Assembly (NCBI GenBank): GCA_037445875.1
Contig: JBBIJR010000019.1
Span: forward strand, 1-49,659
Reading direction: 5' to 3'
Origin: JBBIJR01 sp037445875
GTDB taxonomy: Bacteria > CLD3 > SB21
Length of the DNA: 49,659 nucleotides
The translations under genes and the position numbers were made by a program. Of the stretch, positions 1 to 10,000 are shown piece after piece (positions within the stretch are counted from its first letter, which is position 1; every line of letters starts with the position of its first letter). The notes beneath the pieces were generated by a model. It ran no database searches. It worked only from the letters and a program-made list of their open reading frames with translations, and was not told the DNA's origin.

Positions 1-1
1 G

Positions 2-382
2 GGAGACAGTATCCTCAAGATCATGGAGGATATCGCTGAGCCATTTGCAGAACCGACCATGAGCTTCGTTCGCGAGCTGGTGTTGCGGACGATTCAGTAT
101 CGCGACGAGTTGGATCGACTGATTCAATCGCGTGCGGAGAACTGGGATTTTGAGCGCATTGCGATCATAGACCGAATCCTGCTGCGCATGGGCATTTGCG
201 AGTTCCTGTATTTCGAAGATGTTCCGCCCAAAGTCTCTATTAACGAAGTCATCGAGATCAGCAAACGATACAGCACGGAAAAGAGCAGTAAGTTCGTGAA
301 CGGTATCTTGGATTCGATATTCGATGACCTGAAGAAAACGAGCCGCCTTCGCAAAACGGGACGGGGTGTGGTCAACAAGTAA
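2..382 (+). CDS. nusB: Transcription antitermination factor NusB (3' part)
   Basis: NusB binds NusE (ribosomal protein S10) and boxA RNA in the rRNA antitermination complex. The visible part is the C-terminal helical region: a DRILLRMGICEF stretch, then PPKVSINEVIEISKRYSTEK and KFVNGILDSI, which are the family's hallmark segments. The reading frame is open to the left edge of the window, so the true start lies outside; the first in-window ATG (position 23) would give only 119 residues where the family usually has 130-160. The last residues (TGRGVVNK) are a short basic tail. The next gene follows closely, so the two may be co-transcribed. Identification is firm; only the N-terminus is missing. 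Confidence 0.93.
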   Translation, partial: GDSILKIMEDIAEPFAEPTMSFVRELVLRTIQYRDELDRLIQSRAENWDFERIAIIDRILLRMGICEFLYFEDVPPKVSINEVIEISKRYSTEKSSKFVNGILDSIFDDLKKTSRLRKTGRGVVNK

Positions 383-455
383 CACGGGCAGCCGCAGCTT
401 TGCGGAGGCTCATCTTCTCGATAAGCTCTTTCTATTCGAAGCAGTTCGGAGTCTC

Positions 456-1040
456 TTGAGCAAGCCCCAGAAAATTGAGCTCGCACGCATCATGGCAGTT
501 TCGGAGACGAACGGCCCAGGCCGGAGAGCTGTGATCTGGGTTCAAGGCTGCCGCAAGCGTTGCCGGGGTTGCTGGAATCCTGGCTTCTTGAAGTTTGGAT
601 CGACCTGGGTCGTCACACCGGAACAGCTGGTCGATGAGGTCAGACTCACGACCCATCGATTTGCCGATGTCGAAGGAATCACATTCAGCGGAGGGGAACC
701 GTTTGAACAGGCGGAGGCGCTTGCCGAGGCGGCCCGTCTGTTTCGGCACGAGGACATGGGTATCATGGCCTTCTCAGGGTATACACTGGCGGAATTGCAG
801 CAGAAAGACCGGTCCAGTGCGGATCTGCTGCATGAATTGGATTTGCTCGTGGACGGAGTATACGACGATACGCAGCGCGTGGAGCGGTTGTGGAGAAGCA
901 CCGCCAATCAGAGAGTACATTTCCTATCCTCCAGGTACGAAACGTATCGTTCGCGGGTGAATGAATCGATGTCCGAGTTTGAGGTTGTGCTCGATCGAGA
1001 TCAAGTTTGCGTGACCGGTTTCCCACCGAGAACCTTCTGA
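456..1040 (+). CDS. Radical SAM activating-enzyme family protein (NrdG-like)
   Basis: Small 4Fe-4S radical SAM protein of the glycyl-radical-activase type. It has the motif QGCRKRCRGCWNP, whose three cysteines (C32, C36, C39 from the chosen start) form the CxxxCxxC cluster site, and a TFSGGEP motif for S-adenosylmethionine binding about 50 residues later. The family contains anaerobic ribonucleotide reductase activase and stand-alone homologues; no reductase (NrdD) is visible here, so the partner is unknown. The start is uncertain. I chose TTG at 456, which follows GGAG by four bases and leaves the usual ~30 residues before the cluster. The frame extends up to a GTG at 366 overlapping nusB, and ATG at 492 is also possible. 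Confidence 0.75.
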   Translation: MSKPQKIELARIMAVSETNGPGRRAVIWVQGCRKRCRGCWNPGFLKFGSTWVVTPEQLVDEVRLTTHRFADVEGITFSGGEPFEQAEALAEAARLFRHEDMGIMAFSGYTLAELQQKDRSSADLLHELDLLVDGVYDDTQRVERLWRSTANQRVHFLSSRYETYRSRVNESMSEFEVVLDRDQVCVTGFPPRTF

Positions 1041-1145
1041 CTCGTATGTGAATTAATTGCTTTGTTTTATCATTTGATTGTCTAACTTCCTTTCTGCCTG
1101 TCTTCTTGATCAAGCCCATATCAAGTCATTGGTGGAGCATAGGCT

Positions 1146-2411
1146 TTGGATCTCGCTCGAAAGCTGAAGGCGGTCACGGACGAAGCGCTGCGTCTCATGG
1201 CCATCGTTGAGGTTGGCAAACTGCTCAATTCCACACTGGACCTCGATCGCGTGCTCGGTATTATTCTCGATACGGCCGTCAAGAACCTGGACGCGGACCG
1301 GGGAACCGTGTATCTGATCGATCACCAGAAAGGGGAACTTTGGTCCAAGGTCCTTCAGGGGGAGAATATCGTGGAAATCAGGCTTCCGCTGGGCCAAGGC
1401 ATAGCGGGATACGTGGGCCAGACGGGCAAGCGTCTCATGCTGAAGGACGCGTACAAAGACTCTCGATTTAATCCTGAGTTCGACAAACGAACCGGCTACC
1501 GGACACGAACGGTGCTGTGCACACCGATGAAGGACCGTAACGGGCGGATGATCGGCGTCTTCCAGATCTTCAACAAGAAGGAAGGGTATTTTAGCCTTGA
1601 TGACGTGAAGTTCCTCGATACACTCTCCGTCGATGCCTGCATTGCTATCGAGAACGCCCGACTTCACGAGGAGGCGCTGGAAAAACAACGGATGGAAAAG
1701 GAGTTGGAGGTTGCGGCGGCGATTCAGCAAATGATCCTTCCGAAAACCATTGAGCAGGTCGACGGGTGCCGTATTGACGGAATGAACATTCCTTCCAGGC
1801 AGGTGGGGGGAGACTACTACGATGTCATTCATTTGCCCGGAGGCGAGATTGCTCTTGTGATTGCCGATGTCTCCGGAAAGAGCGTTTCCGGCGCCCTGCT
1901 GGTGTCGATCCTCCAGGCCTCTCTGAGAGCGTATCTGGAAGGTACGTTTGACCTGGCCCGGCTGGTTGCCAAGCTCAACAAGACGATTCTGAAGAACTCG
2001 ACGTCGGACAAGTTCATAACCTTTTTCATTGCTGTCTACAATCCCTCCACGCGTGCATTACGTTCCGTCAATGCAGGGCACAATCCGCCTCTGCTGCGCC
2101 GGGGCCGCCAACTGATCAAGGTTGAAGGGGGAGGGATTCCGCTAGGCATGATTGAGTTCGAGGGCTATTCCTGCGTCGAACAGACCCTGGAAAAAGGAGA
2201 CACGTTGGTGATGTTCACGGATGGAGTAACGGAAGCAGCCAACCCGGAGGACGAATTCTACGGGGACCAGCGCCTTGAACAACTCGTCATGGAGCACGGA
2301 AATAAAGCCCCGTCCGAACTGAAGCGATTGATTCACAAGGACGTTGAGCGATACGTCAATGGTGCAGAACAATCCGACGACGTGACGCTGCTGGTTCTTT
2401 CTGTTGATTAA
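1146..2411 (+). CDS. GAF domain - SpoIIE/PP2C serine phosphatase (RsbU-like)
   Basis: Cytoplasmic two-domain signalling protein of 421 residues. Residues about 10-175 are a GAF sensor domain (GTVYLID, IAGYVGQTGK, GVFQIFNKK). A short coiled-coil linker (about 175-200) leads to a SpoIIE-type PPM phosphatase domain with the metal-site sequences VGGDYYDV, IADVSGKS, NAGHNPPLL, MFTDGVTEA and a final QSDDVTLLVL. Such enzymes dephosphorylate anti-anti-sigma factors in partner-switching stress pathways; no anti-sigma or STAS partner is encoded in the window, so the target is unknown. Translation starts at TTG 1146, eight bases after GGAG at 1134-1137. The preceding 105 bases are AT-rich and probably hold the promoter. 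Confidence 0.9.
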   Translation: MDLARKLKAVTDEALRLMAIVEVGKLLNSTLDLDRVLGIILDTAVKNLDADRGTVYLIDHQKGELWSKVLQGENIVEIRLPLGQGIAGYVGQTGKRLMLKDAYKDSRFNPEFDKRTGYRTRTVLCTPMKDRNGRMIGVFQIFNKKEGYFSLDDVKFLDTLSVDACIAIENARLHEEALEKQRMEKELEVAAAIQQMILPKTIEQVDGCRIDGMNIPSRQVGGDYYDVIHLPGGEIALVIADVSGKSVSGALLVSILQASLRAYLEGTFDLARLVAKLNKTILKNSTSDKFITFFIAVYNPSTRALRSVNAGHNPPLLRRGRQLIKVEGGGIPLGMIEFEGYSCVEQTLEKGDTLVMFTDGVTEAANPEDEFYGDQRLEQLVMEHGNKAPSELKRLIHKDVERYVNGAEQSDDVTLLVLSVD

Positions 2412-2448
2412 CAGCGCATTGTATCCAATCATCGTAATGGGGTGACTT

Positions 2449-3384
2449 ATGCATCCTTGGCGAATCTTTTTTCGAATGACCATTCTGTTGTCATTACTTT
2501 CCCGTTTAGCGGCCTCCCAGGACTCTCATGCCGTAGGTGTGGTTATTCAAATGACGGGGGTTTCGACACTCTGGACGGGACATCGAGCCCAACCGCTGAC
2601 TCCCCTGTGCGTGTTGCACCCTGGGGATTCAGTACACACGGATGGCAGGGTCACGATCCTTTGGGACAACGGTCGAACCCAGTCCGTGAACGGGGCCATA
2701 AGGGTCGAACCCCTGGCTGGCAAGGCGGTGGATGTGATGAGGCTGAGTAATCTTGACGAAGTGATCACGAGATTCGTGGCGCTGCGGAATGGGCACCGAG
2801 ACGTTCAGCGATCAGGCACCGCGGCAGGAGCGGAGCTGCTGTTTCCTCGTAATTCGAATCTGCTGGAGTTTCCAAGCCGTCTGATCTGGAAGGGATCAGA
2901 CACGGAAGCCTCATACGAAATAACGGTTCGAAGCTACAGTTCCGATTTCTTCTACAGGGACATAGTTGCCGGACAGGAAATGCAGGCGTCGGGTCTGGGT
3001 GATCTGGTTGACGGGGAGCAATACTACTGGTTCGTTCACGCAGTTGGCCAACCCCTGGGCGACGTCACGCCGGCAGCTTGGTTTGCGCGGCTTGACAGCG
3101 ACAGGCGAACCGAGTATGAAACTGAGCTTTCAAAGCTGAGGCAACTGCTCGGGGCTGAGGTCCCTGCCATGAGTCTGGAGTTGCTGCAGGTCAACCTTAT
3201 GCTTCGATACGAGTTGTATGAAGACAGTAAACTGATTCTCGATCGATGGTGGAGCCAAACGTCGGACAACGAGGTCGTCCGGTCTTTCTATGGTGTCGTG
3301 TGCTATCAACTCGGCCTCGCGGATCATTTTGAGCAAGCCGTCGAGCTGACGAAAAAAGCCGAGAAAAGTGACAAAAATCATTGA
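2449..3384 (+). CDS. Exported hypothetical protein with FecR-like domain
   Basis: A 311-residue protein that I do not recognise as a whole. It begins with a signal peptide (hydrophobic residues about 8-22, cleavage near AAS-QDS). Residues about 28-90 resemble a FecR-type beta domain (LHPGDSVHTDGRVTILWDNG). A middle segment (about 130-200) looks like a fibronectin/Ig-like beta region with LIWKGSDTEASYEITV. The C-terminal 80 residues are helical and could be a TPR-like repeat pair (LQVNLMLRYELYEDSKLIL). It starts 37 bases after the SpoIIE phosphatase on the same strand, so the two may form an operon in which this is an envelope sensor or output. No function can be assigned. Confidence 0.7.
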   Translation: MHPWRIFFRMTILLSLLSRLAASQDSHAVGVVIQMTGVSTLWTGHRAQPLTPLCVLHPGDSVHTDGRVTILWDNGRTQSVNGAIRVEPLAGKAVDVMRLSNLDEVITRFVALRNGHRDVQRSGTAAGAELLFPRNSNLLEFPSRLIWKGSDTEASYEITVRSYSSDFFYRDIVAGQEMQASGLGDLVDGEQYYWFVHAVGQPLGDVTPAAWFARLDSDRRTEYETELSKLRQLLGAEVPAMSLELLQVNLMLRYELYEDSKLILDRWWSQTSDNEVVRSFYGVVCYQLGLADHFEQAVELTKKAEKSDKNH

Positions 3385-3450
3385 AAATGGAACATTTTTT
3401 CCTTTTCTTGCGTTAGAGCCGTAAGTAAGCGATATTTCAATGTATCTGAG

Positions 3451-3870
3451 ATGGTTGTTTTCTTGAGACATACGACAGCTTGGTTAGTGACCGCGAGCAT
3501 GCTGTGGTCTGTGGGCGGGTCAATCTCGTCCGGCATCTGTACACCGCAGAGAGACGCCAGTAAGTGCTGTGCCGGGGCGTCAGCCGGGAGTCAATCCCGC
3601 GAGACCCAAATGCCGGGCCTGTCTGTCAGCGCGTCTAGTTCGTGTTGCTGTCCCTCCATGAGTGCCCTGCCGCAGCCGCCCCTGGATCGGATCACTCCGG
3701 CGAAGACCATCAGCGATGAGCTCTCGATAGTGGGGTTGCTGGCACTCTGTGCCCCTGCGGTTGTTCTGGACGCCCAAGGTCATTCCACGTATCCCTCGTA
3801 TTCCCCCTCGGACCACTTTGTCCTGTCAAACCGCGACAGGATAAGTGTGCTCCAACAGTTCCTGATCTGA
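3451..3870 (+). CDS. Small exported Cys-rich protein at the head of the metal island
   Basis: A 139-residue protein of unknown function. It has an N-terminal hydrophobic segment (about residues 7-27, a signal peptide or anchor), then cysteine clusters: one Cys in SSGICTPQ, a CC pair in SKCCAG and a CCC run in SSSCCCPSM. The rest is low-complexity and proline/serine-rich. Short exported proteins with paired cysteines are often found directly before TolC/CusBA operons in related bacteria, sometimes called HYC_CC_PP proteins; this one is only loosely similar. Its position upstream of the efflux genes suggests a periplasmic metal-binding or leader role. A 9-bp stem-loop follows its stop. Confidence 0.6.
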   Translation: MVVFLRHTTAWLVTASMLWSVGGSISSGICTPQRDASKCCAGASAGSQSRETQMPGLSVSASSSCCCPSMSALPQPPLDRITPAKTISDELSIVGLLALCAPAVVLDAQGHSTYPSYSPSDHFVLSNRDRISVLQQFLI

Positions 3871-3895
3871 TTCCACTCCGGTTTCTGTATTCTGA

Positions 3896-3923
3896 TTCCT
3901 CGCATTTGTATGAATGCGAGGGA
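3896..3923 (+). terminator. Stem-loop between the Cys-rich gene and tolC
   Basis: CCTCGCATT (3898-3906) pairs perfectly with AATGCGAGG (3913-3921) around a 6-base loop, and one T-A and one T-G pair extend the stem. It lies 25 bases after the stop of the Cys-rich gene and about 210 bases before the tolC start. No T-run follows, so it is not a canonical intrinsic terminator; it could be a U-less terminator, an mRNA 3' end protector or an attenuator. The 261 bases between the two genes hold nothing else I recognise. Confidence 0.45.
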
Positions 3924-4131
3924 GACGGTCATTCGTGTAACCGGAGAAACCAGTGTTTGAATTTCCACGTAATCGTTTTCGACCAGTAGTTGCGTTCTCG
4001 CGAGGCGAGTTTTCGCACAGCAGATCGGACCTTGTGTTGATGCCGTGCCCTGTGGCCTGTGTTGGGCTTGTGACAGGAGTCGCACACGGGGTTTTGTCTG
4101 GCCATATCCAACAAACCAAAAGGAATATTCC

Positions 4132-5421
4132 ATGAGGAGACTGATGTACTCTATCCCCCTCCTCCTGATCGGGACGATACTCCGTGCTCAGAACGGTGGA
4201 TCCATGGACACACTCGATTTGAACGCTCTGGTCCAGGAAGCTATCGAGCGGAACCCTAAGCTGGCTGCATACCGCCACCAAACCGATGCTACCCGCACGA
4301 CGATAGAGCAGGTAAGCGCCCTCGAGGCGCCTGAAGTCGGGGTCGAGTTCTTCCAGATTCCTGTGAGTTCCTTTCCCGTCCTGGTGAAGGACAACATGGA
4401 GACGGACTATTTCGTACGGCAGATGTTTCCATGGCCCGGCAAGTTGAAAGCGATGGGATCGGCGGCACGAAATGCCACGAGCATGATGGAAAGAGAGACC
4501 GATGCGTTTGCCAATCGACTTCTGCGCGACATTCGAATTGCCTATGCAGAACTATATTTCATCCAGCGGAAGATCCAAATCAATCGTGAGAATCAGGTGT
4601 TGATGAAACAGTTCATAGATGCAGCGGTCCGGCAATTTGAAGTCGGCATGGTACGTCAATCCGACATCGTTCGGGCGCAGACCGAGTGGTCCAGTTTGGT
4701 GAACGAAGAAGAAGAACTCAGAAAGGAAAAAATCGAAGCAGAGGCAATGATCAATGCACTTCTGGACCGCGAAACAAGGCGACCGCTGGGACCGATCGCC
4801 GATTTGTATCCGACAAAAACCGACTGGGACTTCGACTCCGTTTCGAAGCTCGCTGTTACCCATCGTCCGGAGCTGCAGGGTATGGCATTCGGTGTCCGTA
4901 TGTATGAAGCGGAGATCCAGGCCTCGAAGAAAGAACGGTATCCGGACATCATGGTAGAGGGACAATACAAGAACATGACAAACACCGGCAAGGACTTCTG
5001 GTCCGTCATGGTCGGTGTCACGGTTCCCGTGTCGTGGTGGTCCAGGGGAAGATACAACGGCAAGGTGGCAGAAAACCGGCTGAGGAAAATGAAGGTTGAA
5101 TCCGAGTTGAAGGACATGCAAAACATGGTCCTCCAGGATGTCTGGACTTCGCTTACCATGCTAGAAACGAGCTATCATCACTACGAGCTGTACCGAACGA
5201 CCATCATTCCTCAGGCCCTCCACGCGCTGAATCTAATCATTACGGAATACCAATCCGGCAAGACGGAGTTCTTGATGCTCCTCGATGCCTATCGAACGGT
5301 GCTGATGGCCAAACTGGAGTACCACATGGCGATCATGAATCACGAGAAGAGCATGGCCATGATCGAGCAGGCCGTGGGTCTTAGCGTTGACCGCATCAAC
5401 CATGAATTGAAGACGAGGTGA
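4132..5421 (+). CDS. TolC family outer-membrane efflux protein
   Basis: Outer-membrane channel component of a CusCBA-like efflux pump, 429 residues. It has a signal peptide (MRRLMYSIPLLLIGTILRAQ) and then two TolC-type repeats of long helices. Typical features are LNALVQEAIERNPKLAAYRH near the N-terminus, MVRQSDIVRAQTEW in the first repeat and YQSGKTEFLMLLDAYRTVL in the second. The long linker region GQYKNMTNTGKDFWSVMVGV is a transmembrane beta segment. The start is ATG 4132, seven bases after AGGA; the frame is open further upstream to 4045, but that stretch lacks a signal sequence. The periplasmic adaptor gene follows four bases after the stop, so the two are co-transcribed. Confidence 0.9.
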   Translation: MRRLMYSIPLLLIGTILRAQNGGSMDTLDLNALVQEAIERNPKLAAYRHQTDATRTTIEQVSALEAPEVGVEFFQIPVSSFPVLVKDNMETDYFVRQMFPWPGKLKAMGSAARNATSMMERETDAFANRLLRDIRIAYAELYFIQRKIQINRENQVLMKQFIDAAVRQFEVGMVRQSDIVRAQTEWSSLVNEEEELRKEKIEAEAMINALLDRETRRPLGPIADLYPTKTDWDFDSVSKLAVTHRPELQGMAFGVRMYEAEIQASKKERYPDIMVEGQYKNMTNTGKDFWSVMVGVTVPVSWWSRGRYNGKVAENRLRKMKVESELKDMQNMVLQDVWTSLTMLETSYHHYELYRTTIIPQALHALNLIITEYQSGKTEFLMLLDAYRTVLMAKLEYHMAIMNHEKSMAMIEQAVGLSVDRINHELKTR

Positions 5422-5425
5422 GATT

Positions 5426-6979
5426 ATGAAGAAGCTTATCCTATGGTCCCTGATCAATCTGACGATAGGGTTCGGGGCCGCCTGGTGGGTATTCCGAAAT
5501 GCTCCGAATGGCGAGGGCAAGGATCGGAAGGTGTTGTATTATCGCGATCCCATGAACCCGCAGAGTACCTCACCCGTGCCGAAAAAAGCCCCGGACGGTA
5601 TGGATTTCGTACCGGTTTATGCCGATGAGGAGTCGTCCGACGGCGGCAAGAAGATTCTGTATTATCACGATCCGATGCATCCTTGGTACACGTCGGACAA
5701 ACCCGGCAAAGCCCCCGACTGTGGCATGGATCTCGTCCCGGTGTACGAGGGTAGTGGGGGTGAAGGCATTAAGATCGACCCGATTGTAATCCAGAACATC
5801 GGTGTGCGCACGGAGGCGGTGCATTCTCGGTCACTCACTCGTTCCGTCCGAACGGTGGGGAAGATCGAATACGATGAGACGAAGGTCTTCACAGTCAACA
5901 CGAAGATCATGGGCTGGATTGAGCAATTGCATGTTGATTATACGGGACGCCGGGTGAAACGAGGAGAACCACTCTTCGAGGTGTACAGTCCGGAGCTTTT
6001 GAATGCGCAGCAGGAGTATCTGCAGGCGCTAGAGTACCAACGTCAAATGAAGGCGAGCAATTTTGGTGATATTCAAAACAGCGCCAACGATCTGCTTGCA
6101 AGTTCCAGACGAAAACTCATGTACTGGGATATCCCGGAAAGCGACATCCGAGCGCTTGAGGAGCGGGGAGAACTAAAGAAGACGATGACCATCTACTCTC
6201 CGTATGATGGCATCGTGATGGAAAAGATGGCATTCAAAGGGCAGAACATCATGCCCGGCATGGAACTCTTCAGGATCGTAGACCTTTCGACGGTGTGGAT
6301 TCAAGCGGAGGTCTATCAAGACGATATACCATGGATACAAGCAGGTCAAGAAGCTGATGTGGAAGTATCTTACCTGCCCGGCAAGACGTTCTCCGGCCGA
6401 GTCTCCTTCATCCATCCCGTGCTCAGCATGGAAACTCGAACGGTCAAGGTTCGAGTGGAAGCCCGGAATACGGCATCGCTGGAGCTCAAACCGGAGATGT
6501 TTGTGAATGTGACGATCAAGTCTCCGGTGCGCGTGGAGTCCGTGGCCGTCCCCGACCAGGCCGTCATTCGCAGCGGCTATCGCAACGTGGTCATAGTGTC
6601 CAAGGGGGGAGGTTACTTTGATCCTCGTGAAGTCAAACTCGGCGTGAGCGCTGATGGGTATATACAGGTTCTNNNNNNNNNNGAGGGACTGCATGACGGT
6701 GAGCACATTGTGCTTTCGGCTCAGTTCCTGATAGACTCTGAGAGTAATCTGAAAGCCGCGATTGCCCAAATGTCGGGGCCGGCTGCCGGTGATTCGACGA
6801 AGAGCATGTCGCTTCATGAAGAAGGCCATGGATCCGGGACGCACGTCATGGATTCCACGATGACAATGAAGTCGGGATCCGAAAAAACGCTCTACACATG
6901 TCCCATGCATCCCGAGGTTGTAAGCGACAAGCCGGGAGATTGCCCAAAATGCGGTATGCATCTGGTACCAAAGGAATAG
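5426..6979 (+). CDS. cusB: CusB-like RND periplasmic adaptor with three HMBD metal-binding modules
   Basis: Membrane-fusion protein linking the RND pump to TolC. It has an N-terminal membrane anchor (about residues 4-23). Two heavy-metal-binding domains of the CusB type follow: residues 37-65 (degenerate, APDGMDF without Cys) and 78-107 (DPMHP...APDCGMDLVPVY). Then come barrel-sandwich, helical hairpin and beta-barrel adaptor domains (GWIEQLHVDYTGRRVKRGE, PYDGIVMEKMAFKGQNIMPG). A third module ends the protein (last 30 residues, YTCPMHPE...CPKCGMHLVP). The modules presumably capture Cu(I)/Ag(I) and deliver it to CusA. Ten N at 6673-6682 lie in the C-terminal domain; the frame is kept across them. 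The gene sits four bases after tolC and 24 before cusA. Confidence 0.92.
   Translation: MKKLILWSLINLTIGFGAAWWVFRNAPNGEGKDRKVLYYRDPMNPQSTSPVPKKAPDGMDFVPVYADEESSDGGKKILYYHDPMHPWYTSDKPGKAPDCGMDLVPVYEGSGGEGIKIDPIVIQNIGVRTEAVHSRSLTRSVRTVGKIEYDETKVFTVNTKIMGWIEQLHVDYTGRRVKRGEPLFEVYSPELLNAQQEYLQALEYQRQMKASNFGDIQNSANDLLASSRRKLMYWDIPESDIRALEERGELKKTMTIYSPYDGIVMEKMAFKGQNIMPGMELFRIVDLSTVWIQAEVYQDDIPWIQAGQEADVEVSYLPGKTFSGRVSFIHPVLSMETRTVKVRVEARNTASLELKPEMFVNVTIKSPVRVESVAVPDQAVIRSGYRNVVIVSKGGGYFDPREVKLGVSADGYIQVXXXXEGLHDGEHIVLSAQFLIDSESNLKAAIAQMSGPAAGDSTKSMSLHEEGHGSGTHVMDSTMTMKSGSEKTLYTCPMHPEVVSDKPGDCPKCGMHLVPKE
6673..6682. other. Assembly gap (10 N) inside cusB
   Basis: Ten undetermined bases. The reading frame of cusB is the same on both sides, so the stated length is compatible with the gene, and about four residues before EGLHDGEHIV are unknown. 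Confidence 0.99.
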
Positions 6980-7003
6980 GCGTTACAACCCGGAGATTCA
7001 ATT

Positions 7004-10000
7004 ATGCTTGAAAAGATCATAGAGCTATCCATCCGCAACAAATTCATGGTGATCCTGCTGACGGTGTTTGCAATCGGCTGGGGCTCCTACGCCCTGTTGA
7101 ACACGGCGGTTGATGCGATTCCCGATTTGAGCGACGTGCAGGTGATCATCTACACCGAGTATCAGGGACAGTCGCCCCGAATCGTTGAAGATCAGGTGAC
7201 GTATCCTCTGACAACCGCCATGGTTTCTGTGCCGGGTTCGAGGGTGGTACGAGGATACTCGTTCTTCGGATATTCGTTGGTTTACGTCATCTTCGAAGAT
7301 GGTACCGACATCTACTGGGCGAGAAGCCGGGTATTGGAGTACCTCAACTATGCGCAGAAGCGTCTGCCGGCAAACGTCGTGCCGACTTTGGGACCGGACG
7401 CAACCGGAGTAGGTTGGGTGTACGAGTACACACTTGAATCCGACAGTCGGTCTCTCCAGGAGCTGCGATCGATACAGGACTGGTACCTGAAGTACGAACT
7501 TACCAGCGTCGAAGGCGTTGCGGAGGTTGCCAGTATAGGAGGGTTCGTCAAGGAGTACCAGATCACTGTGGATCCGGTACGAATGCGGGCCTTTAACGTA
7601 CCCTTGACCATGGTCGAAATGGCCATCCGAAAGAGCAACAACGATGTGGGTGGCGAGGTGATTGAGATGGGGGAAATGGAATTCATGGTTCGAGGGCTGG
7701 GCTACATTAAGTCCACGGAGGATATTGAGAACATCCCGCTGATGGCGAACGAGAAGACGGGCGCAGCCGTCTACTTAAAGGACATCGCCGACATTACAGT
7801 GGGACCCCTCATGCGGCGCGGACTTGCGGAGTCGAATGGAGAAGGGGAGATTGTGGGCGGGATCATCGTGATGCGCTATGGAGAGAATGCGCTCAAGGTC
7901 ATTGAGGCCGTGAAGAAGAAACTGGAGATCCTGAAAGCCGGACTACCGGAAGACGTCGCCATCAAAACGGCCTACGATCGTTCGGGGTTAATTGTCCGGG
8001 CCATTGATACCCTCAAGGAAAAACTTATCGAAGAGATACTGATCGTGGCTCTCGTGTGCATTGTATTCCTCCTCCACGCACGGAGCGCCATGGTGGCCAT
8101 CTTCACTCTGCCAACGGCCATTCTTATTTCGTTCATCGTCATGCGCTACCAGGGCATCAACGCCAACATCATGTCGCTGGGAGGCATAGCGATTGCCATT
8201 GGCGCGATGGTCGATGCCGCGATCATTATGATCGAAAACGCCCATAAGCACATCGAGCATGAGCATGAGAAGCCCGCGGAACAGCGAAAGGACCATTGGG
8301 AGGTCATTCTGACCGCTTCGAAAGAGGTGGGACCGGCCCTGTTCTATTCCCTTCTCGTCATCACGGTATCGTTCATACCGGTCTTTGCCCTGGAAGAACA
8401 GGCGGGCCGGCTGTTTCATCCGCTGGCCTACACCAAAACCTACTCAATGGGCGCGGCCGCGTTGCTGGGAATTACCATCGTACCCATTCTGATGGGGTAT
8501 TTTGTACGGGGCAAGATTCTGCCGGAAGAACGCAATCCGCTCAACCGGTTCCTTATTCGAATCTATCACCCGCTGGTCAATTGGGTCGTTCGTTTCCACT
8601 GGATAGTGCTGGTGGCCGCCGGTATCATTGTGCTGGTGACGATCATTCCTTTTCAAAAGCTGGGCTCGGAATTTATGCCTCCGTTGTACGAAGGTGATTT
8701 GCTCTATATGCCGACCACCCTGCCCGGAATTTCTATTACGAAATCCAAAGAACTGGTGCAGCAAACAGACAAGATCATTCGCCAGTTCCCTGAGGTGCAC
8801 CACGTGCTCGGAAAAATCGGCAGGGCAGAAACGGCTACGGACCCAGCCGGTCTGGATATGATCGAAACAACCATCATGCTACGGCCGGAGGAGGAGTGGC
8901 GACCCGGCATGACCGTCGAGAAGTTGGTAGAGGAACTCGATCGGGCGATCCAGATACCCGGTCTGACAAACGCATGGACGATGCCCATAAAGACGCGGAC
9001 GGATATGCTCAGTACGGGCATCAAGACACCCGTCGGGATCAAAATCTCGGGACCCAATCTAGATACGTTGCAGCAGATCGGCCGACGGCTGGAGAAGGTC
9101 GTGCGTACGGTTCCGGGAACCCTTTCCGCTTTTGCGGAAAGGGCCGTAGGCGGCAACTACCTGGACGTCGACATCAACCGGCGGGAAGCTGCTCGATACG
9201 GGCTGACGGTGGGCGATGTTCAGATGGTCATCCAGACCGCCATCGGAGGAATGAGCCTGACGACTACGGTAGAGGGACTGGAACGGTATCCGGTGAATCT
9301 CCGCTACAGCCGGGAACTCCGGGACAACATCGAAGCGCTCAAGGGCGTCCTGGTTCCGACACCCGTCGGGCTCCAGGTGCCGCTGTCCCAGATTGCCACG
9401 ATAACACCGCGCAAAGGCCCGATGGTCATTCGGACGGAAGATACCAGGCCGAACGCATGGGTGTACGTAGACATCAAGAATATCGACGTTGGGACGTACG
9501 TGAAGAACGCCCAGAAGATCGTAATCCAGGAGGTCAAACTACCCCCGGGCTACAATCTGATCTGGAGCGGAGAATTCGAATATCTTGAACGTACCGAAAA
9601 GAAGCTCATGATCGTTATCCCCATGACGATCTTCATCATCTTTGTGATCATCTTCCTGAACGCCCGCTCGGTCATCAAAACAGGAATTGTTTTCCTGGCG
9701 GTTCCCTTTTCACTCGTGGGAGCGGTATGGTTTCTGTATCTGCTTGACTATAACATGAGCATTGCCGTTTGGGTCGGCATTATAGCGCTGGCGGGTCTGG
9801 ATGCCGAAACCGGGGTCGTGATGTTGCTGTATCTCGATCAGGCGTTCGATGCGGCAAGGAAGAAGGGTGTGATGAGGGGTCTCCAGGACCTCAAGGATGC
9901 CATTGACCACGGTGCGGTGAAGCGTGTGAGACCCAAGATCATGACCGCCTCGGTGATCATCGCCGGACTGATTCCGATCCTGTGGAGTCACGGGACCGGC

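Noticed and set aside
1107..1116. Palindrome CTTGATCAAG before the SpoIIE phosphatase
   Set aside because: Ten bases, commonly found by chance; no second copy or other promoter evidence.
3384..3398. AAAATG-GAA-CATTTT hairpin followed by a pyrimidine run after the FecR-like gene
   Set aside because: The stem is short and almost all A-T, too weak to support as a terminator.
4045..4131. Upstream extension of the TolC gene
   Set aside because: The added residues carry no signal peptide, whereas ATG 4132 has a ribosome site and begins a proper signal sequence.
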